A stretch of DNA of 64,000 nucleotides from Clytia hemisphaerica (Eukaryota; Cnidaria; Hydrozoa; Leptothecata; Clytiidae), in assembly GCA_902728285.1 (NCBI GenBank), contig CACVBU010000865.1, forward strand, positions 2,554,842-2,618,841, in the 5' to 3' direction. Positions within the stretch are counted from its first letter, which is position 1; each line of letters starts with the position of its first letter. The notes below the pieces were generated by a model. It was not told the DNA's origin. It saw nothing but the letters and a program-made list of their open reading frames with translations, and searched no databases. Shown in pieces: positions 54,901 through 64,000 of the stretch. The position numbers and the translations under genes were made by a program.

Positions 54901-56233
54901 CAGGTGCGATATTACGATTGACAAGAATCTGCTTTGGCGAAATAGGAATACAATAATGTCCGCTTGAAGTGTGTTGAAGTTTTATCTCTGTACCGAAAAG
55001 AGTTATCGTGTCTTTAACAAAATCAAGTTGTCCACCGGCTTCCTTTATACTATGCTTGGAAAGTAAGAGAGGTACTTCACAGTCGACTACATCTGTAAGG
55101 ATATGTCCTGGTTTTCCACCGATGTTTATGGGAATGTTTACTTTCTTCAATGATTGATAAACTTGACTAGGACCGAATTGATACGACTTCTTACTTTTTG
55201 TTTCTGTTACATCTTCGCGATTTGGTAACGAATCGAGATAGCAATTTAACCAATTCTTTCCGCATACATTCGAAGGGCACCCTGGATCAATAACTGCACA
55301 ACTTAATGTTTCTGATACCATCTGCTCAAGAAAACATAACTCGACTCCACTTTCTTGCGTAAATAATTGAATTTTCAAATGTTGTAATGATAAGTCCTTT
55401 TTATCCGCATCCGGACAGTCGCGATAGTAATGATAAATTGAACCACAAATTTTACAACGAGTAGGGTTTCCATTTTCATCTGGACAGTTTCGATAACGAG
55501 TTGATGGCTGTGCTTGAGGAGCGCGACTGTCCTCTTGACGGGATCCTCGATAATTTGCTCCTCCACGTCCACGATATCGACTACCTCGGAAATTTCGTCC
55601 TCGATTAGCATAATAATTGTTACGAGAATAATATGCTTGTTCATTTTCAACTAAAATATCTGACGTATCTTCAGTTGTTTTATCATCGGTCGTACACGAA
55701 TCGTAAATAGCTTTAATCTGCCGTTTCATGTCATCATACTTCAGTTCTGCAATAGTGGCTCTGGCTAAATCACGTTTACTTTTTGGTAAATTAGCGTTTT
55801 TCAACAATTGATAAGCTAGTACTGGCGATGGTAACTCAATTTTATAAGTTTTCAGTTTATGATTGAGTTGTTCAAACTGATTGATATATTCTGCGATATT
55901 CATACTCGTATCTCTTTGAAACGTTTCGAATTGTTCGTATGCAGTAAACATTGCCTGATCTTTTGACACTGCATAGAGTTCTCTCAATTTGGTTATAAGC
56001 ACATCTAAACCCTCTTCGACATTTAGCTGTTCTTTCGTTAATGTTGCACATGCTTGGCGAACCTTTGGGGATAAACTGAGATACAACACAGGTCCCTGTT
56101 TTGTTTTAGCTAAATCAGTTACTAACTGCCACATTTCAATTTCATGTAACCAATGTTCAAAGTCTCCATCTTCGGAGAACGGGGGCAATCCATACTTTTG
56201 CCCTATCGAAACAACACCTGCCATTTTCAACAA
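51902..56233 (-). CDS. Copia gag-pol polyprotein, 1,443 aa
   Basis: One frame for gag, protease, integrase, RT and RNase H, in the Copia order with integrase before RT. Seen: a gag region with coiled-coil character; an Arg/Gly/Tyr-rich stretch at about 205-240; a CCHC knuckle CKICGSIYHYYRDC near 258; a protease site IDPGCPSNVCG near 316; integrase HHCC (HKQFGHP, CDIC) and D,D,E core (AMDLKF, FADNGGEF, NGVVERHN) at about 470-635; RT with DIKAAFLQG near 1053 and the catalytic HVDDF near 1134; and RNase H (YSDASHA, AAETLAL, ITDSKSL). All catalytic acids except the unusual protease context are present. The start at 56233 is the first Met; an alternative Met lies three codons on. Confidence 0.95.
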   Translation of the reverse strand: MLKMAGVVSIGQKYGLPPFSEDGDFEHWLHEIEMWQLVTDLAKTKQGPVLYLSLSPKVRQACATLTKEQLNVEEGLDVLITKLRELYAVSKDQAMFTAYEQFETFQRDTSMNIAEYINQFEQLNHKLKTYKIELPSPVLAYQLLKNANLPKSKRDLARATIAELKYDDMKRQIKAIYDSCTTDDKTTEDTSDILVENEQAYYSRNNYYANRGRNFRGSRYRGRGGANYRGSRQEDSRAPQAQPSTRYRNCPDENGNPTRCKICGSIYHYYRDCPDADKKDLSLQHLKIQLFTQESGVELCFLEQMVSETLSCAVIDPGCPSNVCGKNWLNCYLDSLPNREDVTETKSKKSYQFGPSQVYQSLKKVNIPINIGGKPGHILTDVVDCEVPLLLSKHSIKEAGGQLDFVKDTITLFGTEIKLQHTSSGHYCIPISPKQILVNRNIAPEAPIELYLTINDLNTKSKEEKKSIAVKLHKQFGHPVDSTKLKTIVKDAEIKDDELLRLIDQVTEECDICTRYRKARARPVVSLSLSKEFNGCLAMDLKFITINDKKYIVFHMIDLFTRYSAASVIKSKHKEVIVDEILKHWVAIFGSPQSIFADNGGEFNNELLRDVAELLDVSIASTAAESPWSNGVVERHNATLGNMIHKIVADTQCSIQNALVWAVSAKNALSNNLGYSPNQLVFGRNPNLPSTLTSQLPALRTKTSSELVAEHLNALHSARRAFIQAESSKRIKTALSRQTRTTTSKEFNNGDTVYYKRNSDKDWHGPGTIIGIDGKVVVVRHGGNVLRVSPCHLTKANKEKSGSSPKEILIVPDEDEQPHVPIPELFDIDIVSNETVMIPVENPIAEPKLPKPDKKISEIQTVETTQPVGDKKKTDHRNKSNSQQIRLPRIGQQILFIDPDTNKEEKFIAVNRAGKANGKNKHWFNVKNLVSGVIKCVDFENIEWQPLEGEVLYSSSNNPHVLAAKQKELEKWIEYNVYEEVDNEGQETVSTRWVITEKSDKDTNTVKARLVARGFEEITTEIRTDSPTICKENLRLVSTIAVSNSWKIHSMDIKAAFLQGCPINREVFIQPPREANTSKLWKLKRTVYGLNDAPRSWYLKAAEELVKAGATRSKYDQALFFWRNKGKLQGVLCCHVDDFFYAGTRLFHEKIVSHVQKSFDLSKESFSTFQYLGLDINQTGEFVAMHQNDYIKTLQPIELKDTSKRNLTQEEKLQLKALIGQIQWVSKQTRPDLAFASCDLSNRVKDGTTDDIRLANKYLRKLQNSTAQIHLPNIGDVTKSTLYAYSDASHANLPGFKSQGGFIILIKGENGHSAPIVWTSKKVKRVVKSPLAAETLALQEAVEHAALIKALLCEIYDSEQSTFPTVCITDSKSLRDTVHTSTVVEDKGLMIDLCCLREMIQGKLITIEWVPASKQLADCLTKSTASAALLMKVLAGEAGLPSQ

Positions 56234-56330
56234 TTAACCACTTTAGTTTATACTTTTATAACAACCAAAGTTCATAAACTTTATCACACTTTAGTAACCA
56301 ACCAATAATATCTTTACTGCAAACCACCGA

Positions 56331-56342
56331 ATGCTGCTACCA
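56331..56342 (-). promoter_or_regulatory. Copia primer-binding site, tRNA-iMet type
   Basis: Directly after the 5' LTR the minus strand reads TGGTAGCAGCAT. TGGTAGCAG is the complement of the 3' end of animal initiator methionine tRNA including CCA. Copia elements commonly prime from initiator tRNA, often from an internal half; here the 3' end fits for nine bases. Confidence 0.55.
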
Positions 56343-56437
56343 TGTAAAATTGGTTACTCACCATTTATCATAGTTGGACATCAACCAACAGGATCACTTC
56401 TTTATTTAATTATTCGACTAGAAGAACAATGTTAACA
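56343..56437 (-). repeat. Copia 5' LTR (95 bp)
   Basis: Upstream LTR of the Copia element, matching 51592-51686, with TG/CA ends and followed on the plus strand by the target duplicate ATTTC. Confidence 0.93.
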
Positions 56438-56444
56438 ATTTCTT

Positions 56445-56830
56445 CATAACTTTTAAGAGTGCTTGTAAGATCACTTTTATAAAACCGTTTTCTTTGTAAC
56501 TTTTAAGAGTGTTTCAAAGATCACTTTTACCACATCACTTTTTTCATAACTTTTAAGAGTGTTTCTTAAAGGAATTATACGGTGTTATATACACCAGACT
56601 CGTCTGAAACTGATGTCAGCAAAATTTTAATAAAAGACTCCTTTCAAATTTGTAAATAAAAGGAAGAAAAAAATCTTGCTCCACATTTTTCTTTATTCAT
56701 TACAAAAGATTCTATTTATTTCAATCTGCTGAATCAACATACATTATAACTATGTAAAAGGTCAATGGCTTTAAGATTAATTTATATCAAATTGCTTTCT
56801 TCGTAACTTTTAAGAGTGTTTCTAAACAGT
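56445..56830. repeat. Repeats of TAACTTTTAAGAGTGTTTC
   Basis: CATAACTTTTAAGAGTGCTTG and variants occur at about 56,445, 56,500, 56,545 and 56,802, often followed by AAGATCACTTTTA. The first three are nearly tandem at 45-55 bp. The Copia insertion lies at the edge of the array. Confidence 0.75.
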
Positions 56831-57867
56831 TAGTCACACTAGCGCCCGCCAAAATGTGTATCAAAGATCAATGCTGCCAAATGGCTCTATCGTTTACTTG
56901 ACTCACAACAACAACAAAATGCGCCGTAAAACTTCAGGATTCATGAAAAAACAAACTGGTGCTTATTTAATGAAAAATGAAATTAACATTTTCATAAACT
57001 ATATGAGAAATGACCTTTTGAGCCATGGATGAAAATAATTTGAACCGAGCCAACTTCCAAAAAAGATTGATGGGACAAAGAAACCAAACTACATCCGCGC
57101 ATTGCTGACCATAAAATTTTCAGATTCAAAAAAATAACCGACCAATATTTGGGTGATCTATATCTATCCTATACTGTTTGGTTAATGTTTGTCCTAGTTA
57201 TCTTTTAGAACAATCATTTTCTATCTAGAATTTTAATGTATTTTTAATAAACTAAGCTAAGCATTTTTAAGGTATAATTCCTAAAAAGAATGTTAGATTC
57301 GTACCTTTTTCAAAACATCTCAAAGAAAAGGTAACTTATCTGCTACCTATGCAATCATTCAAAAGTATGGCGCGCCAAATTACTTTTAATAAATTACCAT
57401 ACCAACTTTTTTCTTTGACATCGACTTTTATTTTTGACACCTAAATTTTTTTTGACACAAACTTTACACAAACACTCTACATCCTATGTCATGTATACAA
57501 GGCACACCTTATAAGGATGCCCTGGAGCTTGCTTGTGGGGGGTGAGGCAATAAAGTCAGTTGCACTTGCAGTTGGCTTTTGGCAGGCTAATGGCTGGTTA
57601 GCCTTATACATGATTAATACGTTAATCAGATTAAATTTAACGAGTTTATAAATTTCTGACTAATTATCCCCCTCTAGCAAGCAAGTCTTTACGAGGCCAA
57701 GTCAAAAGAAAAATGACAAATTGGTCACAATAGGAGCGAATTCATACACTATGTATTAAACAGAAGAAGTATAGACTAGGAGTCAGACTAGGGTAATCTC
57801 TGATCAAAAGTGCAATGTGCATGCTTTTTTCCCACTATATAATATAAAACGTAAAGGGGTTTTTATA
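56831..57867. other. No gene seen
   Basis: AT-rich DNA without recognised coding sequence or clear repeat boundaries. Confidence 0.45.
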
Positions 57868-58140
57868 CCGGGTGCACCAAAAAAAAGTATACAACTTTGT
57901 CGAGATATTGTGAGCTTCAAATCAGGATTTAGATTTTTTGTTCATTCTTTTCTTTATTGTATAGAGGATGTTTTAACTTGAATTTTGAGCTATCCAGAGC
58001 TATCACACATTAAATTTGAAAGAGTAGTTCGAAAGTTATTTAAAAAAACTTTTTTTCCAGGTCAAAATTTCAAAAAATCATTAAACAGCAATCACGCTAT
58101 AAATAAGACAAAATGACAAAAACACAATTTCATTGTTTTT
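57868..58140. mobile_element. Truncated CCRGGTG-family MITE end
   Basis: Starts CCGGGTGCACCAAAAAAAAG after TA, the family terminus seen at 40,246, 43,610 and 45,733, and continues with TTGAATTTTGAGCTAT-like sequence as in those copies. I could not find the inverted right end, so the copy is broken or strongly diverged. The right limit is approximate. Confidence 0.55.
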
Positions 58141-58359
58141 TTATTCCTTTTTCTCTTATCTTATATTTTGCCAACAGTTTCTCCATCTTATTTGCATGTC
58201 ATTAACATTTCCAACACCAGCAAACTAAATGCAGACTCAAGTTCTTTTAATTAATTGTCTTTGGATCTTGAACTTGATTCAAGTTACTCTCATATCCTTT
58301 GTTGATGACTGGTGTTGTTTTTTCTTAAAGCTTGATTTCCAAGTGTTACTACTTTAATG

Positions 58360-58480
58360 TGTTCACGTACCTTTAACTTCTAACCCAAGCAAAAATTTGC
58401 TATATAAACCGCATCTTCAAAACGGTTATTTTGTCAAATGATTTTATATGACTTTGATTGCAGCCAAGGAAATATTTTAA
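58360..58480. repeat. Dispersed repeat shared with 25,399-25,520
   Basis: Same order of blocks as at 25,399: CACGTACCTTTAACTTCTA, AAAATTTGCTATATAAA, CATCTTCAAA and GCAGCCAAGGAAA. Orientation is direct. Confidence 0.6.
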
Positions 58481-59138
58481 AATGGTACCCGTATCCGTAT
58501 ACCCCTGGCTTAACTTATGTTTTACCGTGCATATTTTTTCAGCGCCGTGCATATTTTGTCAACATCCTTTTCATTGGATAAATGCCACTAAAATGTACAA
58601 GATAAGTAAACATAAATTTATCTCCCACGAGAGTGGCTTAGCTGAGCACACCTCTCTTATTCATTATCAAAGAATTGAGGCGGGCAAAGATTACAGCGCG
58701 GGCTGATGGCGGACAAAGGTTATTTGAAGATATTTTCAGTTATAATCCAAGGTAGAACAAACTAAACATAGAAAGGGGGTATTTTTTAGTGTTCTATACA
58801 ATGATCGGTATTTTTTTGGAATTCTATGTTTAGATTTTTCTACCCAGCCTCGTTGCTATGTATGAGCGTCCTGTTGCTAAGACTTTCTTTGAAATCAAAA
58901 GCGAAACCAAAATAATTTAGCGCAAACTGCTGTTCACGTAATATAGATAAAGTGAAAGGAAGTCCTGACTAGCCACGGTAAATTGTGAGATCTGTTATCG
59001 ACACTCAGTAACTTTGACATGTCAATCAATTGCGCAGGCTGGAAAATTAAGTCTCTAGAAAAAAACAACAACACAAATGATGTCAAGATGTGAGCAGCGT
59101 GTGTGTGATTAAATTGTTAATTAACTTCTTCAAATTAT

Positions 59139-59318
59139 GTACCGTGAGATCGGGTAACTTGCATCAGTGGAGGCTAACATGCATAGCCCTCAAATGAATG
59201 ACCTAGCTGGTCATTAAAAAATACAAACTTAGAACAAATTAAAAATGGTAGAGTAGAGAAGAGCTGCGAGCGGAGCTGCATAGATAATTTGTTTTGAAAA
59301 TTTGCTGCTTTGATTGAT
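59139..59318. repeat. Dispersed repeat, partner of 32,616-32,794
   Basis: Begins GTACCGTGAGATCGGGTAAC like its partner. The block 59,209-59,318, ending TTTGCTGCTTTGATTGAT, is inverted relative to the copy at 32,690-32,794. Confidence 0.65.
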
Positions 59319-59439
59319 CAGTCATTTCAAGTCATTTCAGCCTGAAAATCTTAAAACAAAAGTGAGACTTAGCAAGATCACAAAAACAAACCAAGCTAAG
59401 TGAGAAGTGGTCTATCAGTCTTTGCTTAAACTCCTACCG

Positions 59440-59625
59440 CTAACTGCTCTAACTTGGGACGATTGGTCGAAACATGGGACTTTTGATATCTGGCCTGTGT
59501 TTTCACTTACTGTTAAATCTCTTTGACAACAAATTTGTTTTGATAACTCCACCAAGTTTATCAATCATAGTTTCTGTCACGATAACTTTCACTGATAGTG
59601 CACCCTTTCGGAAGTTGATTGGAGG
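59440..59625. repeat. Dispersed repeat, inverted partner of 205-430
   Basis: Contains CTTTGACAACAAATTTGTTT and AACTCCACCAAGTTTATCAA, the inverse of sequence at about 268-315. The 88-residue frame over it is not supported as a gene. Confidence 0.6.
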
Positions 59626-60561
59626 ATTGGAGAACGCCCGCGGCCTAACCGCCTATCGCCTGATGATGGGATTAACAAAAAATGAGTGTGTAACTAGCTG
59701 TGCGAGTGACATTCCAGTAGCTCCATCGTTTTGCCACTAATAATTGTTCTTCTTTGTTCCAGACACTCACGTGTGTTCCACTACGGATTTTTTTCATATT
59801 TCGATTTAAAAGCCTATTCGGTGCGAAAGAGAAATCATGTATTTTATTACGCCGTTCATTGACTCAAATCAAATGACTTTGAAAGTTTGATGAAATGGTG
59901 AGCAAATTGCTGTTCCATATTTGGAGTGCAGGCCAATTTTACTTTCATTTTCAGTGGTTTCACTTTCGATTTCAAGTCAACATCTTATCTTAGCAACTTG
60001 CCCATAGTTACATGGGTTTGTGCAAAAAACCAAACATAGAAAGTTTTCCAAATCCCATTTTTTTTGCGCAAGGCACTGAGAGGCCAGTGTGAAATGCAGC
60101 AATTTCATTGGCAGGCTAGCCCTCAAGCTCTAAAACAGCATCTTATAACATGAAAACCAGAATATGATTCTTCAATGGGAATCAAAACTATAAAGTGCAC
60201 TTACAAACATCAATTTGTCAGATCTAACAAAATTAATAACCGCACTGTCATCATCGACAATAAAACTTTTTGTCAAGAGTCTTGTAAACATTCCAACAAC
60301 TTCCATTGAAATGATCTGTCACAGCTAGGTCTACCATTTTTAGCGCGGTTCGAGGATTGAGCCGAGAACACTCACAGAACGCCCACGCAGTGAAAACTTT
60401 TATCTTCTCAAGCGAAGAGTATGCCAAGCGATTCTAGCTTTACGATAGTGCCGCAGATCATCAGTGGATAGTATTCAATACACCGTTTAGTAGTGTCGAC
60501 TGCGCACACGTCCAAACAATTTTCCATTGTTTTGATTTTAGCGACTGCTCTTTCCCGCTTG

Positions 60562-60818
60562 AAAAAACGGTAGGTAAAATTCCGGTTCTCGACAGGAAAC
60601 CTAGCAGAGAAACGGTAGGTAAAGAACTCTTTTTAATCATAACTTCTTTTCCTCTATATGAATTTTTGTGTAATTTTCAGGAGAGATTCATAAAATTATC
60701 ATTGATATCATGTTCAAATATCTAAATCATTCTCTTTAAAGGAAAGAAAGAAATTGACAATGTTTATATTCCTCTAACCTTCCACAGTACTAAAGTGTGC
60801 ATTTTTACCTACCGTTTT
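60562..60818. repeat. Short inverted repeat CGGTAGGTAAA
   Basis: AAAAAACGGTAGGTAAAA at the left and TTTTTACCTACCGTTTT at the right, with an extra AACGGTAGGTAAAG inside near 60,611. It could be a small MITE; no target duplication was confirmed. Confidence 0.4.
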
Positions 60819-60920
60819 CATGGTGGAACACGGTGGAGATAGCAAGACTCCTAAACGGTGTATTATACCTTTATTTTCATTCCTGGAACTTTTGCAAAAA
60901 AATGGAAAAATAGAAAAGTT

Positions 60921-61452
60921 CAGGGTTCGAATTATAAATTTTAGGAGCTTCGCTATTTTTCCGAGCAAAGCGAGGTACATTAACAGAGGAGCGTCGCAGG
61001 CGAAATTTTTTCACTGTTTGCGAAACACTTTTAGTATTTTGCGATGTTGTTTGGAAGAAAATGCGAAAGTATCGTCAATTCATTTCTCAAGAAAAGCGAA
61101 GTTAGATTTGAAGTAAGAGATTATAGACAAAGCAAAGTATAGTGAAGTTTTGAAGTATTAAGTTTTAGATAAAGCAATGGATAAACGAGTGAATAAAGTT
61201 GCGAGTTTATAAAGCAATAGATAAACGAATGAATGAAGTAGCAAATTGACAAGTTGATAAAGCAATAGATAGACAAATGAATAAAGTAGCAAAGTGGCAA
61301 GTTTATAAAGCAATAGATAAACAAATGTGTGCGTAGCAAAATAGGCATTTTCTTATAATTTTTTAACTTCGCATTTTTGAGTTTGGAAATCTTTTTGGGT
61401 CGCTAAATCTACTTCGCATTTTGCGAAGTGCGAAACTATAATTCGAACCCTG
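60921..61452. mobile_element. hAT-like MITE (CAGGG...CCCTG, 5-bp target)
   Basis: Ends CAGGGTTCGAATTATA and the inverse TATAATTCGAACCCTG, with AAGTT directly outside both (60916-60920 and 61453-61457). The 532-bp body has short GCGAAG/CTTCGC words near both ends and a tandem repeat in the middle. CAGGG ends with a 5-bp target fit a hAT subgroup. Confidence 0.8.
61169..61327. repeat. Tandem repeat, about 48 bp x 3.5
   Basis: ATAAAGCAATAGATAAACGA starts each unit, followed by ATGAATGAAGTAGCAAATTG-like sequence. Unit lengths are about 41, 48 and 48 bp with a partial fourth. It lies inside the MITE 60,921-61,452, and its minus strand is open as a low-complexity frame. Confidence 0.75.
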
Positions 61453-61629
61453 AAGTTGTATTTTTTACTGCTCTATTCATCCTGAGATATCTTTCTTATG
61501 TGGCGTATTTTTGCAAACTTCAAAAAACTGATTTTTGTCCCGCCTTTGCGGGACTTTAGCTTAAGTGCTTGCAGTGCTTTAGGGCGCAAAGTCCAAATTT
61601 GAGTTTCCTGTAAATTTTGTATGAAGAGT

Positions 61630-63625
61630 TAGGTCTATACTGATAGGGATTTTAGGAACAGATCGTGCTGATTACCCTCTTAAAATGTGCCATAGGTTAT
61701 AAAAACTTGAAAAAACATCAATTTTTAGGGTAGGAACCATTTTTGGTTTCCCTACCTGGGCTTTTAGGGTCCACCGACGGCTCAAAGGGGCAGCCCTAGG
61801 AGTGATTTTTTTATTTGTCAAAAAATAGTCATGTGACCCCTCATTGGAAAGAGAATTTCATGCAGATTCCAAAAAAGGTCACAAGTAGTGGCTAAAAATG
61901 AGGTTATAAAAAGTTATGCCTGCTAAAAAATAACGATTTTGTGATTTTCCCTCTAAAAACACATGTTGAGTATATTAAGCTCTTACAATCATTTACCTAT
62001 CAAAATCATTAATCTTTGATCAATACTTTCAAAACAATCATACTTTACATTTACAATGAGTAAATCAGACTTTTTGTCATAGGATAGCAGTATTTTTTCA
62101 AGAGCTCAGTAAGTATATGTATGAAGAAAATGGTACTCAATAAAAAGATGACATTCTTGAGCAAGCAAATCCAAATAACTTAAAAAAAATTTAAAACCCT
62201 CCAAAGCAGTCCAAAGAAGTCAAGGTAATTAAACTTGAATAGGCTGATAAAGTCAAACAGCAGAAAACTGAAGCCTTTACTGAAAAAGAAAAGGCAAGTT
62301 TGAGTGAAGAGTCAAAAAAGTACTCATTATTGGAGACTTTAAAAAAGGAAAGTATCCCAGGCCCATTTACCTCAGAAGAAGAAATTAAGAAGTATGTAAA
62401 ACTTGGATGATAAACTTAAGATCAAAAGGATGTATAATATGCTAAAATTACATGCATGTCTTGTCTCTCAAGCGAACAGCTGCAGTCTTTAGTTTGAAAA
62501 AAGATTATCGCAACCTCTCCACGAAAGAGTATGTTGAAAACTTGAGCTCTTAACTGCACGTTGTTGCCCTTAGATAACTATTGGAGATCTTAGAAATGTT
62601 ATGCATGGAACTGTGGTTAAGAGGGATGATAGTAAATCACTAAAACTGGAACTCAATTCTCCTTTATAAGGTCAAGGGGATGAAGCAGTACAAAAAGACA
62701 AAACTTGTGATATCACCTTTTAGCGCGAGGGTAATGAGACAAAATGGCATTTAGGAGTAGTAGAATTTAAAGTTCAACCATTAACAGTTTCATACATGAC
62801 ACAAACTGATAAAAGCAGAAACAACTGGGCATTCCCTGAAAAAGCTGAAATAAATAAGACATCTGTCGACCAAGTAATTGCGACTAAAATCAAAGTCCAA
62901 TGCAATATCTTGGAACTGCGAGGATAAAATGTTGTCAAAAAATGTTTAAAATCTAATAGCAAAGGAAGTACCCTTCAAACTCAGTAAAATATCTTTTGGA
63001 TGAAATCCTTTTATGCTAAACAACATGTTTTCAGTATTAAGGTTTGAGAGGTTGACGGACTTTCTAACTTCGCTTGTTCTTGATTAGAGCAATGAAATTT
63101 CTTATTTGTCAAATAGCTCCTTTATCCTTACTTAGTTTTTGAATTTTTATAATGATCCTGTAGATTCAAAATGTATAATATCAGTAGAAAATAAGCACTT
63201 ATGTTTATTTCATGTAGGTCTTCCAAAAAATGTAATGAAAGCATGAATTAATTACGAAAGTATGAATTTTTAAGACATTACACGGTTACACTAAAAAAGC
63301 CTCTTTCAAAAGGCAATATAATGTACTCTACAACCTTATCACTTCATTTTTGCTGCATAGTCATGATGTTTTTCTTAATCTACATTAAATTACCTTTCGA
63401 ATGAGGGGTAACTTGATAGGTTTTTGAGAATTCTTTTTTTAGGCCACCTAGCAGTGAGATTCTGAGGTGGGCGTGGCCATAAAGGCCCGGTAGGGAAGTC
63501 AAAAAAAGTTTCTACCCAATTTGTTCTACTTTTTATGAAATTATACATGTTTTGGCACATTTTGAAGGGGTAATCAGTTGATGATTCCAAAAATCCATTT
63601 TTAACATAGATCCCTAATACTGATT
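61630..63625. mobile_element. Diverged foldback or transposon remnant
   Basis: The left arm (about 61,630-61,780) and right arm (about 63,455-63,625) match in inverted order: CTGATTACCC with AAAATGTGCCA, GGGTAGxAAC and TTCCCTACC-GGGC. The arms are well diverged and the outer limits are uncertain. The interior contains a decayed reading frame on the plus strand. Confidence 0.55.
62270..62960 (+). pseudogene. Decayed reading frame of unrecognised family
   Basis: I do not recognise the protein. Conceptual translation gives protein-like pieces broken by stops and frame changes: EKEKASLSEESKKYSLLETL then KKESIPGPFTSEEEIKKYVK (about 62,280-62,410), LKKDYRNLSTKEYVENLSS (about 62,495-62,550) and WHLGVVEFKVQPLTVSYMTQ continuing through NNWAFPEKAEI (about 62,740-62,930). 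The pieces are consistently on one strand and more hydrophilic and codon-like than the flanks, which suggests an old gene carried in the foldback, perhaps by a transposon. It may equally be a processed cellular pseudogene. Confidence 0.45.
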
Positions 63626-64000
63626 GGTGGAAATTTTATAAACAGCTGCAATGCAAAGGGGAGCACCGGGAAGCAATCAGTAAAATAGACCACTTTCATT
63701 TTTGTTGCAGATTTTGATATAAACTTCTCTCACACAGGGATTACTTGTCAATGTGTTGTGTCAACTTGTCAGCATTGGGACCATTCCAGAAAATTTTTGT
63801 TAATCCGCCCTTCTCTCGGACGGCGTGTGTGTGCATTTTTTAATTTTTTCTAGCCTCTGAAATAATTTTTCTTTTCCAGTGGTGGTCAGGAAATTTCACT
63901 CTTTTTTGCCGTTTTTAATTTAATTCCCTTGGAAATTCATACATTTTCGAGAGAACTCGCCTTGGAAATTTCGGATTTTGGGGAAAACTTTTGCCCTGCC
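63626..64000. other. No gene seen
   Basis: No coding region or repeat boundary could be supported up to the window end. Confidence 0.4.

Larger units (their letters stand above)
51592..56437 (-). mobile_element. Copia-type LTR retrotransposon, intact structure
   Basis: Two 95-bp LTRs that match base for base as far as I can read enclose one long frame. The duplicated target ATTTC is at 51587-51591 and 56438-56442. Apparent LTR identity, uninterrupted coding and a perfect target duplication argue for a young, possibly active copy. It sits on the minus strand in the presumed first intron of the plus-strand gene. LTRs near 100 bp are known for metazoan GalEa-type Copia elements, a likely but unproven relative. 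Confidence 0.95.

Noticed and set aside
59474-59740. 88-aa frame with a hydrophobic start
   Set aside because: It overlaps the dispersed repeat shared with 205-430 and shows no splice or domain support.

Overview
The window is nuclear DNA from an intron-rich, AT-rich invertebrate animal. The evidence is a 31-exon gene for the condensin subunit NCAPD2 with GT-AG introns, a two-exon fragment of a CISD3-type iron-sulfur protein, metazoan-type LINEs, Gypsy and Copia LTR retrotransposons, a tRNA-derived SINE and many MITEs. I see no operon, rRNA, CRISPR array or prokaryotic gene. The phylum cannot be fixed from sequence alone; a cnidarian, lophotrochozoan or invertebrate deuterostome would all fit.

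Layout. 0.7-6.7 kb: a decayed LINE on the minus strand (ORF1 with PHD-like and CCCH fingers, endonuclease, reverse transcriptase), split by a 1.6-kb hAT-like element that itself carries a smaller TA-flanked MITE. 8.2-11.5 kb: two foldback elements built from TCGAAC-type repeats, with a large inverted repeat carrying a tRNA-derived SINE in each arm between them. 11.7-19.7 kb: an inferred non-autonomous transposon (TIR CATAGTGTGCA, 5-bp target duplication) filled with a 15-bp motif array that switches orientation and interrupted by an intact-looking Gypsy element with 90-bp LTRs. 19.7-25.9 kb: MITEs, a 15 x 21-bp minisatellite and otherwise featureless DNA. 26.3-26.8 kb: the CISD3-like exons. 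27-29.5 kb: MITEs and an orphan LINE ORF1. 31.3-32.0 kb: a possible small secreted cysteine-bearing protein. 34.7 kb: a possible signal-peptide exon. 35.4-51.2 kb: NCAPD2 on the minus strand, with at least five transposon insertions in its introns. 51.4 kb: a divergent first exon ending where a P-loop could begin; an intact Copia element with 95-bp LTRs lies 54 bp downstream of it. 57-64 kb: MITE ends, a hAT-like MITE and a foldback containing a decayed, unrecognised reading frame.

The cellular genes form no operon and only NCAPD2 looks complete. NCAPD2 and the divergent exon are head to head 189 bp apart and probably share a promoter region. Most remaining sequence is mobile-element debris, and many boundaries could be fixed by matching target-site duplications. 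The best candidates for something not yet described are the 8-kb composite element with its orientation-switching motif array, the TCGAAC foldback family and the decayed reading frame at 62.3-63.0 kb.
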